DNA of 64,000 nt from Trichobilharzia szidati. Its lineage: Eukaryota > Platyhelminthes > Trematoda > Strigeidida > Schistosomatidae. Where the stretch lies: contig OX235271.1 in assembly GCA_944472155.2 (NCBI GenBank), positions 91,153,256 to 91,217,255 on the forward strand, read 5' to 3'. Position numbers and translations under genes: made by a program. Within the stretch, counting starts at the first letter, position 1. Every line of letters starts with the position of its first letter. Below, one piece after another: positions 51,225 to 61,734 of the stretch. The notes beneath the pieces are model-generated. The model had not been told where the DNA came from, ran no database searches, and saw only the letters and a list, made by a program, of their open reading frames with translations.

Positions 51225-51440
51225 ACAATCTTACGCACGCTGGTAGCGCACTGACAGAATACTCCCCAACCACGCACGTGGCGCAGGTTCGATTCCCAGC
51301 CAATGTACTCCAAAAACTCGGCTAGTCAGTCGTATGTATGGTGAATGAGGAATAGTTGAGCATCAGGCTAGCAACTTCACGTAAATAACCTGCTGGTACT
51401 AAAAATCTATGGCTTTTAGTCTGAAACTCTACGTTCTATT
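51225..51440 (+). mobile_element. SINE-gamma copy, plus strand
   Basis: Head gcacgctggtagcgcac, then accacgcacgtggcgcagg and a perfect B box ggttcgattccc (51286-51297). Then gagcatcaggctagcaac (51359-51376), matching the RTE-A 5'-UTR block. The 3' end is ggcttttagtctgaaactc and so on. It lies directly next to the split SINE-beta. Confidence 0.6.
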
Positions 51441-52369
51441 TTGAAGGTAAAGGGATTAAAAACAGAATTATTATCTTCTCAGCAATAAATATGAATGTTC
51501 ATATCGGTATTCTACCTTCAGGGATCAAGAAAACATATTTCCCTACAAATATTGTAAGAGTCAGGAAAGGTACAAAAGTGAAATGACAAACTACAAAATG
51601 AATCGAAAAGAACATGATATTATCAAAAATTTTGATTTATTTTGTAAGCATTTTACGCAAAATGTGAAAGGAATATTCATGTGAAATGAGAATATCTTAT
51701 CTGTGCGGTGGATATTACAGTTGTTATTTTGTAATTCAAACAAAACTGAACAAATTTAAAATTGTTACGCGAATCACATGAATCTTCTTTCGTCACACCA
51801 CACCGTTTAATAGAGTGAAATATACCGCTTATCTGAAAATCGAACGGCTACTTTTTCAGCTTGTTACACACGTTTGCAACTATTCTGACCACTCAATAAT
51901 TTTTTATTAAAAATTCAATAATTTGGTATTCTGCACATAAGATAACAAAAAGAAAACAAACCAATCACGCCTCCGTTACGCTTAGTAGCTTTTTGAAGCC
52001 TATGCAAACTTTTGCGTGCATTCCATATTTGTTAGTGTTTATCATGTGGTTATACACGAAACATTTGTATCAGACAAAACTCATTATTCATTTCAAACAA
52101 ATTTCTACAACCACTTTTATTTTGAATCATAATTTCAGACAATTAAATTTAGTAACAAACCAAATGAAACTTTTTGTATTTTCGACTAAATTTATCCAGT
52201 TAGCAAAAAGAAACACTATGAAACAAAACAGACACAAGTTACACGGTTACGCAATAATTATTTGAAAATTCCCACCGGAATGACCTAATTACAATTTTGA
52301 TATTTATTGAGATGTTTTCTCCTAGACTGTTTATCATTATTCTGAATTAATCCTTATTATTTATCAATA
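51441..52369. other. No supported feature
   Basis: Includes a 90-codon frame at 51993-52265 with AT-rich composition and no recognised family; probably chance. Confidence 0.4.
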
Positions 52370-52492
52370 TTCCTGTTTAATCTCTAGTTTTAATGTTTCA
52401 CTTTAAGGTTATGTGATGATACTGATAATATGTTGTTTTACAACTGGGATTTTCTTTGATTGAGTCTAGGTTATCGTGACCATGGTCTGTCT

Positions 52493-52505
52493 GCGAGAAT
52501 TGTTT
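52493..52505 (+). repeat. TSD, left copy, of the nested RTE-A
   Basis: gcgagaattgttt, identical to 52877-52889. Confidence 0.8.
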
Positions 52506-52876
52506 ATTTATTATTATTGTTCCCTTGGGTTCCTAGTGGAACATAGGGCTTCAACTACACGTTTCCACGTTGCTTCTGTCTTCTGATGTACTTTTCACCT
52601 GCATCCATGTTAATCCATACTGTTTCAACTCTTCTTGACACGATCTCCTCCATGTCACCCTTGGACGTCCCACTCGCCGCTTCCCTTTCGAGTTCCACTC
52701 GAGCAACGGCCTGACGCGCGATGTCACCCAACGGCCTCCTCAGCGAGTGTCCAATCCATCTCCACTTTCTCCTGCATATTTGTTTAGCGATTGATTCTTG
52801 TTTTGTTTGTTCCCATAGTTTCTTGTTGGTGATTCTTTCTGGCCATCTGAAACCAAATTGCTACAGAAACTTCAAC
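52506..52876 (-). mobile_element. RTE-A short insertion with a 5'-terminal inversion
   Basis: Minus strand: C-terminal coding part and the family 3' end (gaagccctatgttccac, complemented at 52531-52552) with an (ATT)n tail at 52506-52519. At the element's 5' side (52855-52876) a plus-oriented scrap ttgctacagaaacttcaac matches the RTE-A 5' region at 25787-25803, so it is inverted relative to the rest. Flanked by a perfect 13-bp TSD. Confidence 0.8.
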
Positions 52877-52889
52877 GCGAGAATTGTTT
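52877..52889 (+). repeat. TSD, right copy, of the nested RTE-A
   Basis: gcgagaattgttt, identical to 52493-52505. The preceding element scrap ends cttcaac, and RTE-A continues with gc there, so the junction has 1-2 nt of microhomology. Confidence 0.8.
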
Positions 52890-53070
52890 GGTGCATGATT
52901 TTTGTTGACAGAGTTTTAGACCCACCTTGTCTGGAATATTATTCTTGAATCTCAAGTACTTCTTACGGCCGACTTGGCTAATTAATTCTTTCGTAGAGTA
53001 CTTGTTCTGTACGTGAGAAACTATTGGACCAGTATAGATGTCTAATGGCGTGTTTGCGGTAATTTTGTGT

Positions 53071-53600
53071 TTTTTGGATAAACTATGATCGTTGAATAGT
53101 ACCGCAGATCTTATGGTAAATAACTATGTTTTTACTATTATCATCAGAACAATATTTTAGCATACGTAAATCAAGGGCGTTCAGGCTAACTATACAGCGG
53201 AACGCAAAAAATGGTTTCCTGAGTTCAGACTAAAACGTGTGGTTTTCAGCTGCTAATCATACCGCAGGAGTGAATTTCTCAGAAATCGCTAATGAGAAAA
53301 AATAATAATAAGTAGCAATTTAAAATGAAAATAAAATCAATTTCATAAATTTTTGTGAATTAGAAGATACTCTGACCTATTTCCATTTAATTACACCTTG
53401 ATATTCAATTTTTTTAGTATAGACACACTAGAGGTTTTGTTTGCACAAAGTCTGCAATTTTGATAATATAACATTGAAAACATTGAAAAAATAACTTTTT
53501 TAATCTCAGGTATTCACATACACCGTTCTGATTTCAACATTAAAGCAATGATCTAATATAGCATATCGTTATTTGTAAATGACATCACGTTTTCTGACTG
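53071..53600. other. No gene supported; upstream flank of the host gene
   Basis: AT-rich. A CRE-like tgacatcac at 53580-53588 is close to the promoter region described next. Confidence 0.4.
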
Positions 53601-53604
53601 ACAC

Positions 53605-53708
53605 GATTGGTTGATGAAGGATGTGATTGGTTAAAATAGCTACAAATATACAACGTAATTGGCTGACTCAAATGCTTCACGATGATTGGTTAATTAAGGA
53701 ATATATAA
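53605..53708 (+). promoter_or_regulatory. Promoter: four inverted CCAAT boxes, AP-1-type site, TATA box
   Basis: ATTGG (CCAAT complement) occurs at 53606-53610, 53626-53630, 53658-53662 and 53685-53689, three of them within gattggtt. TGACTCA, the AP-1 consensus, is at 53664-53670. A TATA box atatataa is at 53701-53708. Transcription would start about 25-30 bp later, near 53735, leaving a 5' UTR of about 90 nt before the ATG at 53826. Repeated inverted CCAAT boxes upstream of a TATA box suggest NF-Y-type control. Inference from motifs only. Confidence 0.65.
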
Positions 53709-53825
53709 GTGAAACCATAATTATTTGAGTGTTAACATCTAATACGTTTATCGGGAATAATACAATTATGATCGTACATATTCTGCCTAAATGATATTAA
53801 AGAAGCTGCAAAAAATTTATTTAAA

Positions 53826-54701
53826 ATGAACAATCCACCTCAAATATTAATTGAACCGATAGTTGCAGAAAGGGATATAACAGAATTAGCTGAAAAGGTG
53901 GAAGATGTAAGATCCCTAACAGTTCCATTTTCCAAATTTCTTATTGACGTTGATAATGATGCAGCGGATGATACTGTTAGTGTTGATGGACATAATGATA
54001 ATTCACCCTACAATTCAAAAGAAGTCTACTTAAATTTCTATGAAAATTATTTTAACAGTTTGGAACACTCTTCCAGTTTTGGACAGACTATCATTGGAAA
54101 AATATTTATTACACCAATTAACAAAAATCCTATAGATAACGATCAAGAAAAACAATTGGTTTGGGTACAAATTTATCAGAAATCCAGTTCCCTTTCATCA
54201 AAATTGAATTCACAAAATGTAGACATTCCATCGCTTGTGATATTGTTAAAGTCAAAAACAAATCCACGAAATTCTCAGTATATACCTGACTTTTGTTCTC
54301 CTCCCTACATGCGTTTGAATTTAAAGCACACACGTTCACGTCAAATTGATGAAAAACGCTTTCAAATATATACAAGATGTGGTGAAGGCATAACTATACA
54401 AGCAGAAACAGCCGACGAGAACTCTGTGAACTTTTGGTTATCTGTTTTTAATCAAAATACATTATGCACTGGTCCTTTAGAATGTTTACGGACCTTAGTA
54501 CCTAAACCCCATTCAGCACCGAATTCACCAAGACGAACAAGACGACGTGACAATCTTTCCATAAACTATACCACTGACACTGTCAACAACAATAATAATA
54601 ATAGTAGCAATTTATTTAACAAAACACCAGGAAACTCCTTATCACGTACATGTGTATTCGAAACATTAAGTGAAGTTCAAGAAATTGAAAGTGAGGTGTA
54701 G
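53826..54701 (+). CDS. Uncharacterised 291-residue protein, possibly with a PH-like domain
   Basis: Longest frame in the window that is not transposon-derived. ATG has an A at -3 (aaaATGa) and the frame runs uninterrupted to TAG 54699-54701. No signal peptide or membrane segment is visible. Residues 1-70 are acidic. Residues about 80-215 (FGQTIIGKIFI, then LVWVQIYQ, SLVILLKSK, RFQIYTRCGEGITIQAETAD, VNFWLSVFN) look like alternating beta strands ending in an amphipathic helix with a Trp, which resembles a pleckstrin-homology-type fold. This is a fold guess, not a match. The C-terminal tail has a basic patch (PRRTRRRDN), an Asn run from (AAC/AAT)n, and an acidic end. It would be cytosolic. No exact AATAAA follows within 300 bp; aatacatataaag is at 54942. 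It appears intronless, though it could be the last exon of a longer gene. Confidence 0.7.
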   Translation: MNNPPQILIEPIVAERDITELAEKVEDVRSLTVPFSKFLIDVDNDAADDTVSVDGHNDNSPYNSKEVYLNFYENYFNSLEHSSSFGQTIIGKIFITPINKNPIDNDQEKQLVWVQIYQKSSSLSSKLNSQNVDIPSLVILLKSKTNPRNSQYIPDFCSPPYMRLNLKHTRSRQIDEKRFQIYTRCGEGITIQAETADENSVNFWLSVFNQNTLCTGPLECLRTLVPKPHSAPNSPRRTRRRDNLSINYTTDTVNNNNNNSSNLFNKTPGNSLSRTCVFETLSEVQEIESEV

Positions 54702-55689
54702 TTTTAAGTGATAATGTTTAACTTTGCACAGAATTTAATACTGTATTGTCCATTCTTGTATTGATGTTCATAATTTTCTACTTGGAAAGTTTATTTCTCA
54801 GTTCTGTGTGTTTTCAGTCTAATTTTGTGACAGTTCTACGTACCAATTTATGTATTACTGTAAGTGTAAACATAATTCACCATTCCTTGTAAAATTCCAT
54901 TATCATATTTTATACTTATAAAATCGTTGATCATAATTTTGAATACATATAAAGCAGTGGACGTTTGACCTGATTTTTAAGAAAAATTTTAATATACTTA
55001 TTATGTGTGACAGAGAGAGATTTCTTGTTAACAATCAATATATTTTGCCTATGATGTAATCACAGAGGTACACCTAAATGCACGATTTTGGCATTAACAG
55101 TTTAAAAATCCATAGTCATGGTTAAGGTGAATGACAAAGTTGAAACTATCTGTGTATGAATACACGATAACAATTAAGAATCAGTTTAGTTAATCCAAGA
55201 GTTAACAAACTAATAAGGTGATTATATTACTCTCATCTTGAGTGACTGTACAGAAAGTTAATAGACTTTAGCTGATCACTGATGAGATCATTTTTGAACT
55301 AGGATTTACATTTACACAAAAGACTACCAGCTTAAGCTCTGTCTGTATATTAGTTTATAAACGTTCTAAATACTCCCAGCTGTCATATGAGTAAAATGCG
55401 TAAACCTCTGCAACTGACACGAATCACATTTTGTGTCTAATGATGTATTCCGACCTCAATTAGTGTCTTTTAGTCTTGCTTCTCCTACCTTGAATCTGCA
55501 CTAAAAGTGTTCAGTTACGTCTGGCATTGTTCTGTTCTTTGCATTTTATTATTCTCAGAAAACAGTTTTCAACTGACGATAATGAACTGTCATTTCAGAG
55601 AGTTGTTACTAAAAACTCCTGTTCGTCTTATACATAACAGGTTTCCAACAAACTCCCGAATAATTTAGGCCTGTTTATTATTGCTACAC
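54702..55689. other. 3' flank of the host gene; no other feature
   Basis: Probable 3' UTR in the first few hundred bases (AT-rich, possible weak polyadenylation signals near 54890-54955). The rest is unassigned. Confidence 0.4.
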
Positions 55690-55930
55690 TATTATTATTT
55701 CCTTGGGTTCCCGTTGGAATAGGAGGCTTTAGGAGTACATCACTAGTTCAGTCTGTTCTCTCCAGTGTTCTTTAGCTGGATCCACGTTTACCCTAAGCTT
55801 TCATCTCCTCCTCATACGATAACCTTCATGTTTTCCTTGGACTCTTGTCTAAGTCGTTGTTTCTCACTTGGGTTCCATTCGAGGGCTTGCCTGACGCGTG
55901 AATTCACTCACCGGTTTTCTAAGTGTATGT
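55690..55930 (-). mobile_element. RTE-A 3' end fragment
   Basis: Minus strand. Tail taaagcctcctattcc and (ATT) run at 55688-55697, then the C-terminal coding region (ctcctcatacgataacc, cgagggcttgcctgacgcg at 55880). About 240 bp, strongly 5'-truncated. Confidence 0.7.
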
Positions 55931-57409
55931 TGTGGTTCGAAAAACAAATAATTTTGAACTTGCCGTCATCCAGGCAGCCTTCATAGCGATAATGGTCATA
56001 AACAAAAAACAACTCAATAATATCTTATTATTCCTGCAGCATCAATTCAAGGAACCAGGTAGTTCGATACTACTGTCGCTTATTAGCATAACTTTGGACT
56101 AATCGTCAAACATTCTTGAAATATAACGACACAAAAGCATGATAGTTGCCAAATAGGTATATGTCTTAAGGTGTGGAAATTTCAAATTCATGAAGAAGTC
56201 AGGGAAGCGTTTAATTTTTTGTATTTTTAATATATCTTGTGAAGATATAGCTACGTAAAACACGCTTCAGTAACTAGGGAATACCGGTGGATTTTCTAAA
56301 ATGAACATACCTATGTGGCGAATGTTTGAAAGTCAGGGTTTTTCGATGGTAGGTAAACTTCTTTTAATACAAAAAGACAACAGCGCGAATTCCATGTAAT
56401 TAAACCTCGTGAACCTTGAACAGTATTCAGTTCATCACTTGTAATCTGGGTAATAAAATGGTGATTTTTCACTCATAATAATTACTTCATCACATATTTT
56501 AGGTTTTCGTTGTCGGTGTCAAGGAAGTAAAAGCATGGAATCCATAAAGATGTTGTACATACATGGTGACAACTGACTGGATTTGTCATGCACTGAAATT
56601 CAGATTTGGCAGCAGAAAGGATTCTCTGTTTGAGATCGTAAACATCATCGAAATCGACTTTGTGACTTAAATATGTGTTCTGCTGAAGATCGTTTAAAGT
56701 AAAACTTCCTCCCTTACATCTAAATGGTTTCTCTACTAAAAATGATACGATTAACCAGTAGCATCAGTATTAGTGTGTTGATATAATTCCCTTATCAGAG
56801 TTAAATGGCTAGTTTCTGAACAAACTTTTCAGCATCAGATGTTGTAACTGATACTTAGTGAACATCCCCCTACCAAAAATGTGCCGCAGCACAAAGAACG
56901 GGATACATTTTCCAGACTATTATTCACTGACCTGAACGTTAACACCAATTCAACATCATGGTGTACCACAGTGATTTTCACCACAGGTTCTAGTATTATT
57001 ACTTTGGATTCAAAATCGAATGAATCTGTTACCACACATTCAACATTGTTCCTGTAAGGTGGATATGGATATTTTGAGAAGTTATTTGCTAATGCCTTGT
57101 ATGAAGAATGGTCCTAGAAGAATTAGAGAATAATTTAATTCTTGGTAGATCATGGAATCCTGAAAGTATTCAAGAATAAAGTTTAAGATTGAACTAAATG
57201 CAATTTTTATTTGAAAGCCTAGCTATCAAAGCACTAACTAAACATTAACAACAATAACTGCTTTTCTTATCATCACAACAGTTTTAGTGGCATGTTTAGC
57301 CTATTTCTTTGAATACATAATGAAGCGTACACATCTACAATGGCGCATGAATTGAAAATACTTCCAACTGCTAAAATTATTTGTGAAGCCATATTAGATT
57401 GCAAACAGG
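55931..57409. other. No supported feature
   Basis: No coding signal or repeat recognised. Confidence 0.4.
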
Positions 57410-57650
57410 ACATCACAACATCCCAGTGACTTAATGGTCGACGGGCTAGCTTGCCTTGTAACCAGAAGGTCCTGGGTTCGAACCCCGCAGTATGGGTGCC
57501 TACTGCTGGAGGGTCCCAAACTAGACTGGAGAAACACCTGCCGAGTACTACCAGGTTTTCGAATGGTTCTCTAACTGATATCACCTCATGATGAAATCTT
57601 CAGACGAATTAAACAAATTCCCTATAAAACCAATACTTGAAAATTTCCAG
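57410..57650 (+). mobile_element. SINE-beta copy with intact B box
   Basis: Plus strand: cccagtgacttaatggtcg (A-box region), cttgtaaccagaaggtcc and a perfect B box GGTTCGAACCC (57475-57485). Then the hammerhead-like region 57498-57555, in which the core and stem II carry changes (ctggagg, agactgga) but gaaac remains. Then cgaatggttctctaactga, and an end that includes aaaccaatacttgaaaa. Confidence 0.75.
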
Positions 57651-58394
57651 AGCCTTCTGTCAGTATATATTAAGGTTGCTATAGATATATAATATATAAC
57701 TGTAGGTTGTTGAAATTTGTCTATTTTTTTAGAAATGAAATAGCTTTATAACTCTTATGAATATAGTGATTGATTAAAATGATTGACGAGAAAATCATTC
57801 ATAAAAATCTTCCGTAATGTACACTCTTAAACTAATAGTAAAATCACTTACTGTAAACTTAATTTTACGTCACATGTTCACCTTATTCTATTGTTTAGCC
57901 CATATACCTGTGTGAAATTGACTGACATTGTAATCTAGACCAATCTTTTTTAAAACGTTATGAAATGGCTGAAAATTGTGACATTCTGTCAAATCATGAA
58001 GACTACACGTTTTTAAGAAAATTGTCTAAGACTTAATTTTAATGAATAGAAAAATATCTGAAATGCAGTTGTTTATCCGTACGTAGAATACCAAGTGTGA
58101 TTTTGTCATTAACTTATAGTCAAGTGAGCATATACATTATTTCATCTTAACCATTCTGTGTATGAAGGCTACAGTTAATCAAAAGTGAATGAATAGTTCA
58201 GTTCTGGTTCCAACACTTCTCTCAGCATGAAGGAACAAATCGACACAGACTTGATAAACAATTTTATTATATAAACATATGCTGACTGTAAAATTACATA
58301 ATTATTATCAAATCCAATAATCTATACATGGTTTGTTACCTTCATCGATTCGCCTATTTGACAACTGGAAATTACGTTATGCTGAGGGATTATG
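57651..58394. other. No supported feature
   Basis: AT-rich. The last 50 bp may be the 3' UTR of the RTE-B fragment to the right. Confidence 0.4.
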
Positions 58395-59170
58395 ATTAAG
58401 TTATACAATTTGGTGGATGGTTTGTCTGTCTGTTTTCGACATAGAATTTTGCACATATCTGCATCTGTTCAAGTCGCCACACTCCATGTGGCACACAAAG
58501 GAAGAGAAGAAAGTAGGAGAAATGCATAATATAGACAGTAAACAGAGGTGTGAGACAAAGGTATAGTAATAACGAAGAACAAAACAGTTTAATTGAAAAT
58601 CATAAGTCACAAGGAGTGGAGGCATCTGCGCCGGCCATTGAGAACGATTTTGAGCCATATCACCAATTGTTTCCAACCATTGGTTTTTACCGTCCCGAGG
58701 ACCCGAACCAGGAAGTCTACACATTCCAACGTGGCTTAGACTAACTGTTGTAGATTTCATTGACTGGTGCCATGTTTTGGTTTGACCGCCACTAGCTCTT
58801 TTCCAGCCTGACCCTATGTCAGCCAACTAACATTGCCCGTTGAGGAAGGCGATGGCTAGGCATGCGTAACACATGTCCTAACCATCTCAGTTGATGTAAT
58901 TTCACAGTCCCGTCAACTGATTTCCCCTCCTCACCTAGCACTCGATGCCTAACCTCAATATTGCTCACCTTATTATACCACTTCACGCGGGAGATAGAAC
59001 GCAGACATCTATGATCAAAGACAGCTAATCTTTTCATGTCTTCCACTCTCAGTGGCCAGGTCTCACAGCCATAAAGGAGGACGGAGCGGACTGATGAGCA
59101 GTACACACGCCCTTTGGTCGATAGTCGGATATCGCGTCTACGCCAGAGACGGCGTAAACTGGCATATATG
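58395..59170 (-). mobile_element. RTE-B 3' fragment: RT C-terminal domain
   Basis: Minus strand. From 59168: FIYASLRRLWRRRDIRLS, KGRVYCSSVRSVLLYGCETW, LRVEDMKRLAVFDHRCLRSI and LRWLGHVLRMP. After a 1-nt frameshift near 58820 it continues GGQTKTWHQSM, LSHVGMCRLPG and DMAQNRSQW to about 58600. This is the C-terminal domain of a second RTE family, distinct in sequence from RTE-A (compare LLYGSETW there). The catalytic RT core is absent because of truncation. At its 5' end it is fused to a SINE-alpha head. Confidence 0.8.
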
Positions 59171-59350
59171 AAACTAGCTAGCAAAGAGATCCGGATGCTC
59201 ATTTCACCCTATTCCTACTCATCAGCTGAATATATGTGTAATCCCAGTGAGTAATATTGTTTCTACGGTTACTCGAGCAGGGTACTGTTCGTTTCAAACG
59301 TCGAGTCGTTATCCACTAGGCCACATAATTTATAAGGTCCACTTCTTGGG
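59171..59350 (-). mobile_element. SINE-alpha (Sm-alpha-like) copy fused to the RTE-B fragment
   Basis: Minus strand: A box TGGCCTAGTGG (59323-59313), then ataacgactcgacgtttg, a tRNA-like spacing with an eroded B box, then a hammerhead module at 59188-59230. The SINE ends ttgctagctag (59182-59172) and the RTE-B coding sequence begins immediately after. Compare the tail of the copy at 46617-46634. Confidence 0.7.
59188..59231 (-). ncRNA. Hammerhead ribozyme motif of SINE-alpha: core intact, stems eroded
   Basis: Minus strand: core CTGATGA (59225-59219), GAAA (59205-59202), minimal stem III TG/CA, cleavage triplet AUC (cut expected after 59194). Stem I (ATTCAG against CGGATC) and stem II have lost several pairs, so folding is doubtful although all core bases are consensus. 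Confidence 0.6.
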
Positions 59351-61734
59351 CATTGGGGAAAAGTTATTTTTCGCCTAAATCAATTTGTTTTTCCCTTCGA
59401 TGGATTAAACTGAAATGTTCGATCTCTGTTGGTGCTCAGACTATGTCTGAGGATTATTACTGACGTTATTTGATAGATGGTAACTAGTAGTCCTAACATT
59501 TTGGTCCAGTGTAATCAAACAACGGAAGGAACGAAAATTGACGTAAACAAAATAAGTCAATATATATAAGTCGAGATTTTGTAAATTCTGGTTTGATATT
59601 GCTTTGATTAACCAGTAAACACAAAATCATACTGTTTCTCCATTCATTGGGAAATACAAAAACTTTTATAAGAATGAATAGCTCAGCCACTGCAGTGACA
59701 AACTCACATTTAAAACAGACTCATTTACAACGAATATAGACCAAGCGAAGTCATCGAAATCAATCGTTTTTGTTTGTTGTCACAGATTGTCCAGTGATCT
59801 ACTTAATGATATGTGGCGACTGTTATTCACTCATTTCTATAAATTGTTTTGAAGTTTGTTATTGAATTATTATCATGGGTTTCGTATTAGTCTCCTGACT
59901 ATATGATATGACTAAACCTCATATTGCAAGCGATAACTGTAGGTTCTGTTGTTAAAAAAAGGAAGATTGGGGACTTCACTAGTATAATATCATAGGGGCG
60001 ACTAACTTTTTTAGCGCTTGTCAGCATAGACGCCAAAAAAGACAAGTGGACGGAAGTGTTTCTAAATGTGGACATTTTTGAAAATCATAAACTCGTTATT
60101 ATTCCTAGAATGACTGCGTAGTAGAATAATACAGTGATGAAATTGCTCCTCTGATAAAATAAAGCATAATTGTGTCGTTCCATGAATTTCTTTTGGGTGA
60201 ATATAGGTTCCGTAGTAAATCATTTGTCATATTCTTCATCTGCATTCATCTGACTTTTTAGTAAATACAGTGGTTAGTCAAGCAGCTAGGAAGACAGTGA
60301 TACGCTGAATTAAAATTATAGTGTTTGGTGCAGTTTACTGGTTTATAAAAAATGATCCCACCGAAAACAGTACTCATACCATTTCATATTTTTAACCAAT
60401 AGAATTGTGTTGACAATGGCTGTTAATGTTTTAAAGTAAAATTATTTTCAAACTCATTTACTGGTGATCAGGCATATGAAAAAAATGGTATTTAGTGCTG
60501 GCCAAGTGAACAGTTCACTAATTAGTCAATTTGGCGTAACCAATGGCGATGAGTAACAGAAAGCAGGAAAACTAGGTCAAGGGCTTCCCACCATTTGCCT
60601 CCAAACATCCGAATAACCAGTACAGCGTATGTAGCTATAGTTCTCTTAAGCACTGGGATATACAATTCAAAAGATCAATAATTCATCTCAGCGTTTTACA
60701 AATTTCAAAATTCCTCACAGAATAATAGTTTTATTCTTTTCATTTAGAAATTGAGATAAGAAAACGACGCCAAGAAAGCTTTGCATGTTAGTAATTTTAT
60801 GTATAGCAAAAGTACAAAATTTGCCATCTGTTCAGAGCAATGAATCAAAATGTTTAATTCTCCCACCGATAGCAAACAATTTTGTATCGGTTTCGATTTT
60901 ATGTCAGACAGGTAGGGGTTTTCATTCACTGTCAACAGAAGTAATTAGTTTCACTTATGCATTCTAGTGGATGCATATATTGTTGAAATGAATGCCATAT
61001 AACTACATCATATGGATATATTTGAATGTTTTTGAAGAAAAATTACTACTCAACATTGATCTGTTGCACTTTAAAAGGATTAAAACAAGAGAATGCCATC
61101 GGCGCCCAATAGTTCTGTGGCTGATAACTACGCGTGATGACGTCTACTTTCAAAACTTTCTTTATACCTTTCTTCTCGATTATATTCCTGTTTTCTAAAT
61201 TAGAATTTTACATTCGAATAAGAGTATATGTTCTTGGTTGTGGTATGCAGTTGTAAACAACTCAGAGAGAAAATGAGTTTCTGATTTCAGGATAGGCATT
61301 TTAATAGTGTGGGATGGAGCTCAAGAGTAATTTACTCAGATTTAGTCGTTTTAGACAATAGAAAATTCACAAAGAGTCAACTTTCATCTACTTGAGCAGG
61401 AAAAACCTGAGCAAACTGTGCACATATTACTTTGCTCAGGCCAGCGAAAACTGTGCGTCGCCGTAAATTATTTATGATTGGTCATTTAAGACTTTTAAAC
61501 TATGCATGCAGAGTGATTAGACACATCATTTAATTCTATTTAGAATTTTAGGCCATTCGGTTTACATTATCATTACGAAGACGCCCTTAATTTTGATTTT
61601 TAATAAATAATTCAAGTATAATCCTCATCTAGATATCAATCAAAAGAAAACCCTTATATCAGCGGAAAGGCTGTTTTCAGCAAATTCATTTTCTTTAGCT
61701 GTACAACTGCATTTATATATAGTTTCATGAAGCC
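59351..61734. other. No supported feature
   Basis: Only short chance frames. 59385-59445 resembles 46388-46432 in the same orientation, each next to a SINE-alpha. Confidence 0.4.

Larger units (their letters stand above)
52370..53070 (+). repeat. Unnamed dispersed repeat, copy split by an RTE-A insertion
   Basis: The repeat at 34969-35290 is found here in two halves, 52370-52505 and 52877-53070, separated by an RTE-A insertion flanked by a 13-bp TSD. Confidence 0.65.

Noticed and set aside
54130..54375. 81-codon minus-strand frame
   Set aside because: It is a shadow within the uninterrupted plus-strand gene 53826-54701.
57410..57490. Genuine tRNA gene (A and B boxes present)
   Set aside because: No complete cloverleaf or acceptor stem, and the same head occurs in several copies joined to SINE bodies; it is the promoter head of a retroposon.
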